Made by a program: the position numbers and the translations under genes
Source: JARRNE01 sp963824085
Lineage (GTDB): Bacteria > Pseudomonadota > Gammaproteobacteria > Chromatiales > Chromatiaceae
DNA length: 64,000 nucleotides
Direction of reading: 5' to 3'
NCBI GenBank assembly: GCA_963824085.1
Contig: CAWGNT010000014.1
Location: 372,001-436,000, forward strand
Shown: one piece after another, positions 29,057-37,559 of the stretch
How the letters are laid out: the number at the start of each line of letters is the position of its first letter
Position numbering within the stretch: the first letter of the stretch is position 1
The notes under the pieces: generated by a model
Seen by the model: only the letters and a program-made list of their open reading frames with translations
The model's database searches: none
What the model was told of the DNA's origin: nothing

Positions 29057-29353
29057 ATGAAACGTGCATCTTCAGGTCTCGCAAGCATCGTCGCCCTGAC
29101 GGCCGCACTGGCTGTCTCCGGCCCCGCAATCGCCGCCCAGTCCGAGCTCGGGGCCCACTCCAATCAGCCCGGCAAAGCACGGTCCACCGGTCACAACGCG
29201 AAGCCGAAAAGCGAGCGCGAAGTAGCTAGCATCAGCAAAGGCACCTTCGCGCACCGGACGCAGGGCAAGCGCGTGGAGGACATCACCGACAAACACCTCG
29301 GCGAGCTCGGTGCCTTTGAAGCGAAAGAAGCAGGACAACCCACGGCCAAGTAG
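29057..29353 (+). CDS. Small secreted protein of unknown function
   Basis: A 98-residue protein beginning MKRASSGLASIVALTAALAVSGPAIAAQ, a standard Sec signal peptide with an AIA-like cleavage site. The mature ~70 residues are hydrophilic, rich in Lys, Glu, Gly and Ala, with no cysteine and no known domain (GKRVEDITDKHLGELGAFEAKEAG). A GAGGGAAAGG ribosome site precedes the ATG. I do not recognise the family. It stands alone in a long gene-poor stretch and may be an envelope-stress or desiccation-type protein, which is a guess. Confidence 0.65.
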   Translation: MKRASSGLASIVALTAALAVSGPAIAAQSELGAHSNQPGKARSTGHNAKPKSEREVASISKGTFAHRTQGKRVEDITDKHLGELGAFEAKEAGQPTAK

Positions 29354-30379
29354 GTCGCGCGGCCCATAGGATCGGGCAGCCAAGACCCCAGAGCCGATCT
29401 CGAACCCCTCCCTTCGCCGGTCATCCCATCGACCGGCATTTTTTTGGTCGGTATCAAGTCTCGGCTGAGGCTGGGCCGTGGCACCAACCTCTTCTTTCCT
29501 GGTTGGTTGGGCAGGTCGATCAGGTACCGTCCTTTCCCGTACATGCTTTTCGCGCGCTCGCCTTAGGTGATGAGTACCGAAGCTCGGCTGGAGCACCCTG
29601 CAATCCATCGCTGGGACCTGGACCCCCGCACTCCGCCGGTTCAAGTCCGGGGCAGGCTCCGCCGGGATGACGCCCAGGCACGCATCAACGTCGTCGTTCC
29701 GGCAGGGAGTGCCGGAACCCAGGCGCCAAGGACGGCGAGTGACCCCCCAATCTCAAGTCAGCGCTCACGTGACATCTGATGAATGGGGCGAATCACCTCG
29801 ACGTATACACAGGGCACACGGCATTCTCGCTTCTTGACCGAGGGGCCGGGTTGCACCCGCCGGGGGGCGAGGCGCTGACTGCCGCCGACTAACACGGCTC
29901 GCAGTCAATCCGCGGCTTCTGGGGGCGACCTGCCACCACGGATATGCCACTGTTGCCGGGCCATCTGCAAGGCGGATCGGCCGCCTGCAAACCGGCCTCC
30001 GCAGAGCTGGGCTGCACCGCTGGGGCCGTTTCCCCATCCACGGCTGAAAGCAACCGCTCTCGTTGGCTTATTGGCGAGATCGGGATGTTACGAAGGGACG
30101 ATGGACGCCCTGTTCCTGTTTCGTCAGTCACTTCGCATCCCTGGCAAACAAATTGCTCACTGTAACTCAGCGGTCATAACGCGGGAACCGCCGAGATCTA
30201 GGGATGCGCCATGTGTCCTTCCTAAGGCCCGAAAAGGCCGCGCATACCTCGGCTCGAGCGGCGAGAGATTCAGCACCACCGGACCGACCGGGTCACCGGC
30301 AGCTCCGGTGCCGGCCTCCCCCGCACCGATCCGCTATCGCAAACACTATGGAAATTGTACCCATATGGAGAATGTACCC
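29354..30379. other. Gene-poor region with palindromic repeat
   Basis: About 1 kb without a credible gene. It contains the palindromic segment at 29605-29740; the rest shows no motif on either strand. Confidence 0.4.
29605..29740. repeat. REP-like intergenic palindromic repeat
   Basis: GTTCCGGCA and TGCCGGAAC (29696-29718) form a perfect 9-bp stem around GGGAG, followed by AACCCAGGCGCCAAGGACGG. A second, weaker palindrome (GTCCGGGGCAGGCTCCGCCGG) lies near 29647. The word pattern resembles the common GTCATTCC...GGAATGAC intergenic repeats of proteobacteria. Copy number in the genome is not visible from one window. Confidence 0.5.
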
Positions 30380-30844
30380 ATGCGCATGAAGCAGATGTTC
30401 CTTGCCTTTATTGCAGCGCTCGCGATCGCGCTGGCCGGCCCGGTTGCTGCTCAACAGCTCCGGTCCCCGTTCGACGCCCACAGCGGCAGCCCTGATGTGG
30501 CCAACGCCGCCCAAATCACACAGCCCGCCACTAATCCACGGGCGCAGGCTGCCACCGAGCAGATGCTCAAGAGCGAATCGGCCGGCCTCTCCGGCGACTA
30601 CCCGGTCGACAGGGGTGATGCGGCCCAGCTCAAGACGCCTGTGCCCAACCTTCAGGAGCAGGCGGCAACCGGGCGGATGCTCAAGAACGAGTCGGCTGGC
30701 ATCTCTGGCGACTACGCCGTCGATAGAGGTGATGCCAACGAGATACAGCCGCCTCGGCCAAACCATGAGGCGCAGCGTCTGACGACGACGACGCTCCAGC
30801 AGCAGAACCAGGGGTCCGGTGCGATCACCGGACAGTACGACTGA
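30380..30844 (+). CDS. Secreted protein with three internal repeats, unknown function
   Basis: A 154-residue protein starting MRMKQMFLAFIAALAIALAGPVAAQQ, a clear signal peptide with an AAQ cleavage region. The mature part is built of about 38-residue units. Unit 1 contains NPRAQAATEQMLKSESAG and LSGDYPVDRGDA; unit 2 contains NLQEQAATGRMLKNESAG and ISGDYAVDRGDA; unit 3 is a divergent copy (NHEAQRLTTTTLQQQNQG, ITGQYD). No cysteines, no known domain. The ATG at 30380 is chosen because GGAG lies 9 bases upstream; ATG at 30365 is also in frame. I do not recognise the family. Confidence 0.8.
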   Translation: MRMKQMFLAFIAALAIALAGPVAAQQLRSPFDAHSGSPDVANAAQITQPATNPRAQAATEQMLKSESAGLSGDYPVDRGDAAQLKTPVPNLQEQAATGRMLKNESAGISGDYAVDRGDANEIQPPRPNHEAQRLTTTTLQQQNQGSGAITGQYD

Positions 30845-30869
30845 CGCGGATCTCCGCTAGATCAAGGCG

Positions 30870-30886
30870 CACCGCGCTAAGCGGTG
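30870..30886 (+). terminator. Weak hairpin after the repeat protein gene
   Basis: CACCGC and GCGGTG form a 6-bp stem around GCTAA, 25 bases past the stop codon, extendable by one or two pairs. No T-run follows. Confidence 0.3.
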
Positions 30887-31239
30887 TGCCTCACTCTTAG
30901 GCGATTTCTGTCAAATCATGTAGCACCTTGCTGGTCCTTTCGCCCGCATTCGGCGTCCCGCCGGCAGTCACATAGCCCCACCATGCTCCCGCCAATGCTC
31001 CTTGAGAGCAGAGCTGGATACGCGCGGGCACGTCCCCGGAGGCAAGCGCATTCCACTGACCGGTATCGCCTTCGCCGGAGAGCGCGGCATCGCCAAAACC
31101 ACCCCCGAGGGGTGCTCCCAGCGTCGATGCGGACCAATGAAGGGCCGCCCGCCAAATCTCTTCGGCCTGCTATTCGGCATCAGCGGCTACACTTGACCCA
31201 TATCACCATTGTATCTGCGACTGCGGAGGGGGGACCGGA
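30887..31239. other. Intergenic region, no gene seen
   Basis: About 350 bases with no recognisable frame; the GFA gene has no strong ribosome site at its end beyond GGAGGGGG near 31226. Confidence 0.35.
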
Positions 31240-31734
31240 ATGGAGATCGAGGGGTCTTGTTACTGCGGAAAGGTGAAATTCAAGGCGGTCTCGCATACGC
31301 CCTACCCCTATTTGCGGTGCTATTGCTCCATGTGCCGCAAGACTGCCGGGGGCGGAGGCTATGCCGTCAACATCATGGCGGAGTCGGATACCTTCACCGT
31401 CGAGGGCAACCGATACGTCGCGGCGCATGACAATTGGATCGATGATGAAGAGCACCCGGGGCAGATGGCGCGAAGCCCAGGAAAGGGATACTACTGCCGT
31501 GAATGCGGCAGCACCTTGTGGGCCGCCGATCCCCGCTGGCCGCAATGGGTGTATCCCTATGCGTCGGCCATTAACACGCCACTACCCAAGCCGCCCGAGC
31601 TGGTCCACATCATGCTCGACTTCGCCGCGCCTTGGGTGGAGGTACCCTCGGGAACCGGACACCAACAGTTCGCGCGCTACCCTGAAGAGAGCATAGAGGA
31701 GTGGCACAGGCGCCATGGGCTCTACCAGCCGTGA
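31240..31734 (+). CDS. GFA-family (CENP-V/GFA) zinc protein
   Basis: A 164-residue protein with the two-zinc beta-tent fold signatures: GSCYCGKVKF at residues 5-14, LRCYCSMCRKTAGGGG at about 25-40, and YYCRECGSTLW around 85-95. These cysteines bind structural and catalytic zinc in the glutathione-dependent formaldehyde-activating enzyme family. The reaction of individual members is mostly unknown; many relatives do not process formaldehyde. GGAGGGGG precedes the ATG. It stands alone and faces the convergent redoxin gene. Confidence 0.9.
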   Translation: MEIEGSCYCGKVKFKAVSHTPYPYLRCYCSMCRKTAGGGGYAVNIMAESDTFTVEGNRYVAAHDNWIDDEEHPGQMARSPGKGYYCRECGSTLWAADPRWPQWVYPYASAINTPLPKPPELVHIMLDFAAPWVEVPSGTGHQQFARYPEESIEEWHRRHGLYQP

Positions 31735-31839
31735 ATCCGGCGCGACGGAGATGCGCGTGAATGCGCGGGACGTACCGCATGTCGTCATTCGCATCGCCGC
31801 GGCGGCAGACAGCCCTTCGGGCATCAGCCCTGCGCAGGG

Positions 31840-32472
31840 TTAATACTTCACGGAGCAACCATACGGCCGAGTGACGGGTTGCGCCACCGGCCGGCCGGCG
31901 GCGATGTCCGCCATGGCGGCACGCACGTAATTCTTTGCCCCTTCGATATCCTCAGGATTCGAGGTCGGTCGGTCGTCGATGCCCCCCATATAGAGGAGCG
32001 TGCCGTCTGTGCCGATGATGAACATGTGGGGCGTGGTCTGCGCCCCATAGGCGCGGCCGATGTCTCCCTTCTCGTCGAGCAGCACCGCCGTCGGTGCCGC
32101 GCCGCGGGTCTTGGTCAGGCGATCGGCCTCGGCCGCAGCGATATGCCCCTGCTTCCCGGGTGCCGAGGAGATCACTGTAAACCAGATATACCCTGCCCTG
32201 GTGGCCGCCCGCTGCAGTGTCTGCATGTTCCCGGCGCCGTAGTGCTTGCGCACGTACGGGCAGTCATGGTTCGTCCACTCCAGAATCACCGGCTTGCCCT
32301 TCAGCTCCGCGAGCGACCAAGTGCGGCCGGCGGTATCCACGCTACTGAAAGCGGGCGCCGGCTTTCCGACCTGGGGGGCGGCCCAGAGAAGGCCGGCGAA
32401 GAGCGTAACAGCAAGAGCTGCTGCGCCGCGAAAAAGATTGCGCGCTCCCGTTACTCGGCTCTCATGTTTCAT
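31840..32472 (-). CDS. Secreted redoxin (AhpC/TSA-like thioredoxin fold)
   Basis: A 210-residue exported protein: a signal segment (FRGAAALAVTLFAGLLWAAP), then VGKPAPAFSSVDTAGRTWSLAELKGKPVILEWTNHDCPYVRKHYG, and later TPHMFIIGTDGTLLYMGGIDD. The active-site region has one cysteine (DCPYV), as in peroxiredoxin-like proteins, rather than the CxxC of thioredoxins. It lies 21 bases after the dsbD-type gene in the same operon, so DsbD-fed electrons probably keep it reduced in the periplasm. Its substrate, perhaps a peroxide or sulfenic acid, is not determinable here. Confidence 0.87.
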   Translation of the reverse strand: MKHESRVTGARNLFRGAAALAVTLFAGLLWAAPQVGKPAPAFSSVDTAGRTWSLAELKGKPVILEWTNHDCPYVRKHYGAGNMQTLQRAATRAGYIWFTVISSAPGKQGHIAAAEADRLTKTRGAAPTAVLLDEKGDIGRAYGAQTTPHMFIIGTDGTLLYMGGIDDRPTSNPEDIEGAKNYVRAAMADIAAGRPVAQPVTRPYGCSVKY

Positions 32473-32493
32473 CTGCGTACTCCTCCGGTGGCA

Positions 32494-34605
32494 TCAAGTC
32501 TCGTCCGGCGCCGCGCCGGCTCTGAGGACATTGAGGATCATCGACTTGGTGAGTATCTGCGGAAGGACCTCCGGTGGCTGGCCCGGCGGATAGTAGACGT
32601 AGATGGGTACGCCGTTGCGGCCAAAGCCGGCCAGATATTCCGTGATCGTCGGGTCGCGATTGGTCCAGTCCCCTTTTAGGTAGAGGACGCCGCGACGGTC
32701 GAATGCCCTTGCCACCGACGAAGAGCTGAGCGCGACGCGCTCGTTCACCAGGCAGGTAATGCACCAGGCGGCGGTCATATTCACAAACACGGGCCGACCT
32801 TGATTCCGCGCCACACGCAGGGCATCCGGCGTGAAGGGTTGGGGATTGAGCCCAGATGTCTTGGCGGCTGAGCTCGGCTGCGGCTGCGCAGGGGCGGCGA
32901 CAGGGGTGATGGTTGCGCCCAGCATCAGCGCAGCACCGACGGCGATGCCGGCGGCTCCGCCCGCGAGCCAGCGCCGTCGGGCCGAGCGCTGCCTCCACCG
33001 CTCCCATATCCAGAGGCCGAGCACGAGCAGCAGCCCGCCCGACAGCACCGCGGCCACGCCAGACGGGCCGGCCTGAACACTCAGCACCCAGACCAGCCAG
33101 GCGGCGGTCGCGAACATGGGAAAGGCGAGAAACTGTCTTAAGCTCTCCATCCAGGGTCCGGGTCTGGGCAGGAGGCTGCCCGCCCGCGGGATCAGAGTCA
33201 GCAGGAGGTAAGGCAGCGCGAGTCCAAGCCCGAGGGCCAGCATGATCAAAAGCGCCAGGGGCCACGGGAGGGTCACCGCGTAGCCGAGCGCGGCTCCCAT
33301 GAAGGGCGCCGTGCAAGGGGCGGCGACCAGGGCCGCAAGGGCTCCGGCAGCGAAGGCCCCCGCTGCGCCGGTACGCGGCCCAACGGCGCCGAGCCCCATG
33401 AGCCGGGAGCCGAGAGTCACGGTGCCGGCGAAGCTAAGCCCTAGGGCAAGAAAAAGATACGCCATGAATGCCACGAAAGGCGGATATTGGAGCTGATAGC
33501 CCCAGCCCAGGTTAGCACCCGCCGCGCGCAGGCCGAGCAGCAAGACGGCGATCAAGGCAAAGAAGCACAGCACCCCGGCCGCGTAGGCCAAACCGTTCCC
33601 GACCCGGCTCGCCCGTGTCTTCAACTCGCCGTGCCTGGTGAGACTGAGGGCCTTGACGGCGAGCACCGGGAAGACGCAGGGCATCAGGTTCAGAATAAGC
33701 CCGCCCAAGACGGCAAAGGCGAGCGCCAGCGGCAGTCCGAGGTCGGGGACTTGCGCGGCCGTTGTGGAGCTCGCGGCGGATGGCGCATCCCGCACGGGCG
33801 CGACGGCATAGGCGCTGATCCCGCTCGCGTCCGTGACGACAAGCACTCCGTCGGGAGATGCCTGTTGGCCCAGAGGCCCTGGAATCAGGGTCACGGTGAG
33901 GCGGCCGTCCGCGAGCCGCCAAGGCTGATCCGCGGCGTGTTCGATGACTCCCCATTGCCGAGGGAAGAACCAGACATTCGAGGGATGGGCGGGTAGGCCC
34001 TGCGTGCTCAGATCGAGGCGCAGCCGATCCTCCGACCGCTCGACCGCGGCCTCGCCCAAAAAGGGGCGCGGGAGTCGCTCGCGGGCGGCGGTGAAGACGG
34101 GTTCGGTCGCCGGATCGACGGGGCCAGCATGTGCAGCGGTCTGGATTGACAGATCCAAGGACGCGCTCTCAGGGACACAATGCTCCTCGCAAACAAGCCA
34201 GCTCGCGTCGGCAGTCAAATCGACAGCAGTGCCGACCGGCCAGTCCGTCGGTATCCGAAGCGTGATGAGATGAACCGCCCGCCCCGAGTAGCCGTAGTTC
34301 GCAAGGGGGCCGACCCGGATCAGGTCGGGATGGGGCCAGCGGATGGGATCCGCGCTCACGCCGGCCGGCAGATGCCACGCTATGCGCGGCGCCTCGCCGG
34401 AATCGCCGGGGTTCTCCCAGTAGGTGTGCCAACCCGGGCGGATGTCGAGGACAAGTGCCAGGTCCACCGTCCCGCCGGGGGCTATGTGGACGCGCTCTGC
34501 GATGAGCCGAGCGGTGACGTTCTCGGTTGAGACGGGGTTGGCGGCAAGGACCTCCAGGCCGGGAAGAAGCGCCGCCAGGACGAGCCCTAGGAGCCGAGCC
34601 GTCAT
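32494..34605 (-). CDS. DsbD/ScsB-family thiol:disulfide interchange protein
   Basis: A 703-residue membrane protein with three parts. After a signal peptide comes an N-terminal immunoglobulin-like domain (HTYWENPGDSGEAPRIAW, WLVCEEHCVPESASLDL with two cysteines). Residues ~290-560 are eight hydrophobic segments of the DsbD/CcdA transporter, including LNLMPCVFPVLAVKAL and AAPCTAPFMGAALGYA, which hold the redox cysteines. The C-terminal ~130 residues are a thioredoxin domain with the CITC active site (MTAAWCITCLVNER). It carries reducing power from cytosolic thioredoxin to the periplasm. The redoxin 21 bases downstream is the likely recipient. The order of domains fits DsbD or ScsB; the longer N-terminal domain favours the ScsB-like subgroup. 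Confidence 0.93.
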   Translation of the reverse strand: MTARLLGLVLAALLPGLEVLAANPVSTENVTARLIAERVHIAPGGTVDLALVLDIRPGWHTYWENPGDSGEAPRIAWHLPAGVSADPIRWPHPDLIRVGPLANYGYSGRAVHLITLRIPTDWPVGTAVDLTADASWLVCEEHCVPESASLDLSIQTAAHAGPVDPATEPVFTAARERLPRPFLGEAAVERSEDRLRLDLSTQGLPAHPSNVWFFPRQWGVIEHAADQPWRLADGRLTVTLIPGPLGQQASPDGVLVVTDASGISAYAVAPVRDAPSAASSTTAAQVPDLGLPLALAFAVLGGLILNLMPCVFPVLAVKALSLTRHGELKTRASRVGNGLAYAAGVLCFFALIAVLLLGLRAAGANLGWGYQLQYPPFVAFMAYLFLALGLSFAGTVTLGSRLMGLGAVGPRTGAAGAFAAGALAALVAAPCTAPFMGAALGYAVTLPWPLALLIMLALGLGLALPYLLLTLIPRAGSLLPRPGPWMESLRQFLAFPMFATAAWLVWVLSVQAGPSGVAAVLSGGLLLVLGLWIWERWRQRSARRRWLAGGAAGIAVGAALMLGATITPVAAPAQPQPSSAAKTSGLNPQPFTPDALRVARNQGRPVFVNMTAAWCITCLVNERVALSSSSVARAFDRRGVLYLKGDWTNRDPTITEYLAGFGRNGVPIYVYYPPGQPPEVLPQILTKSMILNVLRAGAAPDET

Positions 34606-34632
34606 GTCCGTCTCTGCGCCACGCCGACCGGC

Positions 34633-35046
34633 TCAGCCCCTGCGAGAGCGACGGTCCAGCTTGAAGCTTGTCATATCGCCTTCGATATCGGCGTACGGCA
34701 CGTCGTCGGTAGAGCCGAAGTGCTCTATGGCTCGATTCACGAGCGAAGCGATGTCGTCGATCCGGCCATCGGCCGCACCTTCTCCCAGCACCCGCTGCAC
34801 ACCCAACAGTCCGCCGGACTGAACCTTGACCAGGACGCTGTGGGGCATGGCCGTCAGGTCGTCGTCCACGCCGAAGGCGGGGAGCGCCTGTGCCTTGAGG
34901 CGCATAAAGAGCTCAGCGCAGACCGACTGATTCGCCTGTGAGCAGCAGTCATACTCCGAACCACCGCGGCGCACGACCTCCTGCGCGTGCTGGCAGGCGA
35001 AGCGCCCGGTGGTGAGGGGGGCGGCGAAGGGACATTTCCGATTCAT
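34633..35046 (-). CDS. Small cysteine-rich protein upstream of dsbD, unknown function
   Basis: A 137-residue cytosolic-looking protein. Five cysteines are in the first 45 residues (C5, C18, C34, C35, C43: MNRKCPFAAP, FACQHAQEV, YDCCSQANQSVC), a pattern that could bind an Fe-S cluster or another metal. The rest has DDDLTAMPHSVLVKVQSGGLLG and is unrecognised. Its ATG overlaps the stop of the truncated selO reading frame (ATGA), and its stop is 27 bases before dsbD, so it is cotranscribed with a thiol-redox operon. A metal or redox role is inference. Confidence 0.75.
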   Translation of the reverse strand: MNRKCPFAAPLTTGRFACQHAQEVVRRGGSEYDCCSQANQSVCAELFMRLKAQALPAFGVDDDLTAMPHSVLVKVQSGGLLGVQRVLGEGAADGRIDDIASLVNRAIEHFGSTDDVPYADIEGDMTSFKLDRRSRRG

Positions 35047-35360
35047 TTCCCATCCTCCCTGGGACGAGCAGCTGACCTGGCGCGCCCGTCCCCGAGCTGC
35101 GGCACGTATTGGCCGAACTGGTGACCCACGTAGAGGGCGGCAAGCGGATCGGCACCAAGAGGGGGCTCCGCCCCTGAAAGCCAGCGAGAGAACTCGATTC
35201 GATCCATTTCTCCGGGCGCCAGGTCGAGCAAGGCGGCGGCCGCCGGACTGTAGCTGACGAGGCGGGCCTGCTCGAGCGGCGTTGGACGGAGCCGGATGTA
35301 AAAGGCTTCCGGCAAGGACGCGAAGCTGTTGGTGAAACGGAGGTCTTCGAGTGTGCGCAT
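35043..35360 (-). pseudogene. selO: Truncated SelO (protein adenylyltransferase) N-terminus
   Basis: From ATG at 35360 the protein reads MRTLEDLRFTNSF, LPEAFYIRLRPTPLEQARLV and LYVGHQFGQYVPQLGDGRA, the conserved opening of SelO/YdiU. After GDGRA the family continues with ILLGE and ~380 further residues with the pseudokinase core; here 11 unrelated residues follow to a stop. The gene is cut by a deletion whose right junction is at about 35075. Intact SelO AMPylates proteins in redox homeostasis. The surviving frame still overlaps the next gene by 4 bases. Confidence 0.85.
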
Positions 35361-35412
35361 GAGGCGCTTAATGCGGGCCCGGCCGCATCCGTTCAACCTC
35401 GATTCGGAAGTC

Positions 35413-35567
35413 GAACCACGAAGGACACGAAGGGCGCGAAGTGTTTCAATAAGTGTTTCAAATAGTTAGTTCCAATTGCACCATCAGCAGGAGGGTGAAG
35501 CCGGATGTACCCCCATTCCCTATTTCGCCGTTGTTTTTCTTCGTGTTTCTTCGTGCTCTTCGTGGTG
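35413..35567. repeat. Inverted-repeat element of the CACGAAG family
   Basis: The left arm (35413-35441) begins GAACCACGAAGGACACGAAG; the right arm (35539-35567) ends TTCTTCGTGCTCTTCGTGGTG. Reverse-complemented, they agree at about 24 of 29 bases across a ~97-base, T-rich middle. The same word occurs at 7714-7735. It lies next to the selO deletion. It looks like a non-autonomous dispersed element. Confidence 0.6.
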
Positions 35568-35992
35568 AGCTGCTCTTTTTCGGTTCAAGCTTGAAGAGGC
35601 TTAATGCAAAACGCAGACGGTCTTTTTCGCGTCCCCACCGAGGTGCCAGGTTGCGCCCGCGGCATCATCTTCATGAGCGAGCGCCCGACAACCGTTTGTA
35701 CGTGCCCCACGGAGGCGGGACCTGTCCAGCAATTTCATGCGGCTGCTCAGGAATCTTCATCCTCAATCGTGACGTGCGTCACAACTGCTCGCCGGCCGGC
35801 GCAGTAATCTGCAGTCACCAACGAGCGGTTCATCGCGTTGGGTCTCTCCTCCTCAGTGGTGTGGTGTTCTCCGCCCCGGCAATGTCGGGGCGGCTTTGTT
35901 TTTGCCGCCCGCAACCCGACTTCTCGGGTTACAAACCGACAAGGCGCATGGGTTTTTCGCTGCCTCCAGCGCCAACGCCCCGTGAAAGCGTG
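35568..35992. other. Intergenic region, no gene seen
   Basis: 425 bases between the repeat element and the MOSC gene. It has lower GC than its surroundings. A CCGGCAATGTCGGGGCGGC segment near 35875 is weakly palindromic. No credible gene. Confidence 0.35.
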
Positions 35993-36535
35993 TCAGAGGC
36001 AGGAACCGCTCGCACCGTTCTCGCCCGTGCCTGCCGCCTCGAGAAACGCCACCGCCTCGCCAACCGAGATCACACCGTCCTGCACCACCCGCGCGGTCAA
36101 ACCCCCATGACCTCGCATGGCGTTGTAGCCGCCCGGTCCCAAGGTCTCCTCCATGCGCGAGCAGGGTTGGCAGAGCCCCGTCCCTTCCAGTACCGCACCG
36201 CCTGCCCGAAAACGCACGCCCTTCAGGGCCACGAGATTGATCCCGGACACCACCAGATTGCGCTGCAGCACACACGGCGACGGCGCCTCCCCGCCCAACA
36301 AGGCCCCGATGACCGGGAGGTGTTCGGACTGGATCAGGGTGACCTGCCGCAGACCCTTGGGGCCGGCTCGATAGTGATCGCCCGCAAGCCCCTGCCCCGC
36401 AATCGCGTCCACTCGCAATACCGTCCGCATGTGCCCGCGCCGCGCTGGTCGCACGCCGATCCACTCCACCCGGCCAGGACGCGGGAATCGGGTCATCAGC
36501 CCCCGAATACCGGACGGGAAGGGGCCGGCGCTCAA
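35993..36535 (-). CDS. MOSC-domain protein
   Basis: A 180-residue protein with the MOSC signatures: VEWIGVRPARRG, GQGLAGDHYRAG, RQVTLIQSEHLPVIG, RRNLVVSGINL-type segment (LQRNLVVSGINLVALKG) and GTGLCQPCSRME with the conserved cysteine. MOSC domains bind molybdenum-cofactor sulfur and occur in sulfurases and mARC/YiiM-type enzymes that reduce N-hydroxylated compounds. It stands alone. Alternative start: ATG at 36496. The specific substrate is unknown. Confidence 0.9.
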   Translation of the reverse strand: MSAGPFPSGIRGLMTRFPRPGRVEWIGVRPARRGHMRTVLRVDAIAGQGLAGDHYRAGPKGLRQVTLIQSEHLPVIGALLGGEAPSPCVLQRNLVVSGINLVALKGVRFRAGGAVLEGTGLCQPCSRMEETLGPGGYNAMRGHGGLTARVVQDGVISVGEAVAFLEAAGTGENGASGSCL

Positions 36536-36625
36536 GCTCGGCCCCCACCACGCGTTGCCGCAACTTTATTGGAGTGCGTGGTCAGAGCCCTCATACTTGT
36601 GCGCCGAACCGTCACGCGTCCGACT

Positions 36626-37537
36626 ATGGTAAACCCGCGGCTGATCCGACTTTCCGCCCTCGTCGGCCTAGGGCTGCTGCTCTTAGTCGCCTCCGGCTGT
36701 AGCCGCGTTTCACTCGGCTACAACACGGCCGACTTCTTCATCGAGCGCTACGCCGACGACTATCTGTCCCTGAACGGCGACCAGATGGCCGCTTGGGAGC
36801 CGCGGCTGGAAAACGCGCTCGCCCGCCACCGGCGCGATGAGCTGCCTTACCTGGCCGCATTCTTCGACGCCGGCTACAAGGGTACCCAAAGGGGATTCGA
36901 CAAGGCCACCGTCGACTGCCTGATGGATCAGCTCGAGGAGATCTACCGCCGTAACGCCCGGGTCGCGGCCGGGCTGGCTGCTCCCCTGCTGGCCGGCCTC
37001 TCCCAGCGACAGATCCGTAAGCTGGCGCGCAAGTTTCAGAAGGATGAGGCCGGGGATGCAAGAGGCGACCAGGAGAGCGCAGCCCAGCGCGCACGCAAAC
37101 GCGCCAAACGTTATGCGGAGTCTACGGAGTGGTGGATCGGGCCGCTCACAAAAGGACAGAGCAGGATCATCCAGGAGGTGACGGCCGCGATGCCCGATAC
37201 GGCGCAGGCATGGAAGGCCTACACGCAGGCGAAGCGAAGGACATTGATCCGATTGCTGGAGCAGAGGGTGGGCGAGGTAGCGATCCGCCGCTTTCTCACC
37301 GAATGGCTGGTAAACTTCCGCGACCTGCCCCCAGACCTGCGCCAGGCGCACCTCGGGATGCGGCACAGTATCGGAGTGCTGTTCGTGCGCTTGGACGCGA
37401 GCTTCAGCCACGAGCAGCGTGCGCACTTGATCAAACGGCTGCGAGACCTGAGGGACGACTTCATGAGTCTGCAGAAACGCCCCCGAATGGCGGCCACGCA
37501 GTGCTCAGGCGCTTCGACCGCCGCGTCCAGGCTGTGA
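36626..37537 (+). CDS. DUF6279-type outer-membrane lipoprotein
   Basis: A 303-residue protein. The N-terminus IRLSALVGLGLLLLVASGCSRVS is a lipoprotein signal with the lipobox cysteine at residue 25. It continues LGYNTADFFIERYADDYLSLNGDQ, then mostly charged helices (ELPYLAAFFDAG, WWIGPLTKGQSRIIQEVT, WLVNFRDLPPDL). This matches the DUF6279 lipoproteins of unknown role. ATG at 36626 is chosen because the lipobox follows directly; the frame is open far upstream but carries the non-coding repeat region. A methyltransferase gene follows 22 bases later. Confidence 0.87.
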   Translation: MVNPRLIRLSALVGLGLLLLVASGCSRVSLGYNTADFFIERYADDYLSLNGDQMAAWEPRLENALARHRRDELPYLAAFFDAGYKGTQRGFDKATVDCLMDQLEEIYRRNARVAAGLAAPLLAGLSQRQIRKLARKFQKDEAGDARGDQESAAQRARKRAKRYAESTEWWIGPLTKGQSRIIQEVTAAMPDTAQAWKAYTQAKRRTLIRLLEQRVGEVAIRRFLTEWLVNFRDLPPDLRQAHLGMRHSIGVLFVRLDASFSHEQRAHLIKRLRDLRDDFMSLQKRPRMAATQCSGASTAASRL

Positions 37538-37559
37538 TTCAGCAAAGGATACCCGCCTC

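Noticed and set aside
29696..29718. Rho-independent terminator
   Set aside because: The stem is perfect but far from any stop codon and lacks a T-run; it fits a dispersed palindromic repeat better.
35453..36625. Upstream extension of the DUF6279 lipoprotein frame
   Set aside because: It crosses the repeat element and the antisense of the MOSC gene; the lipobox places the true start at 36626.
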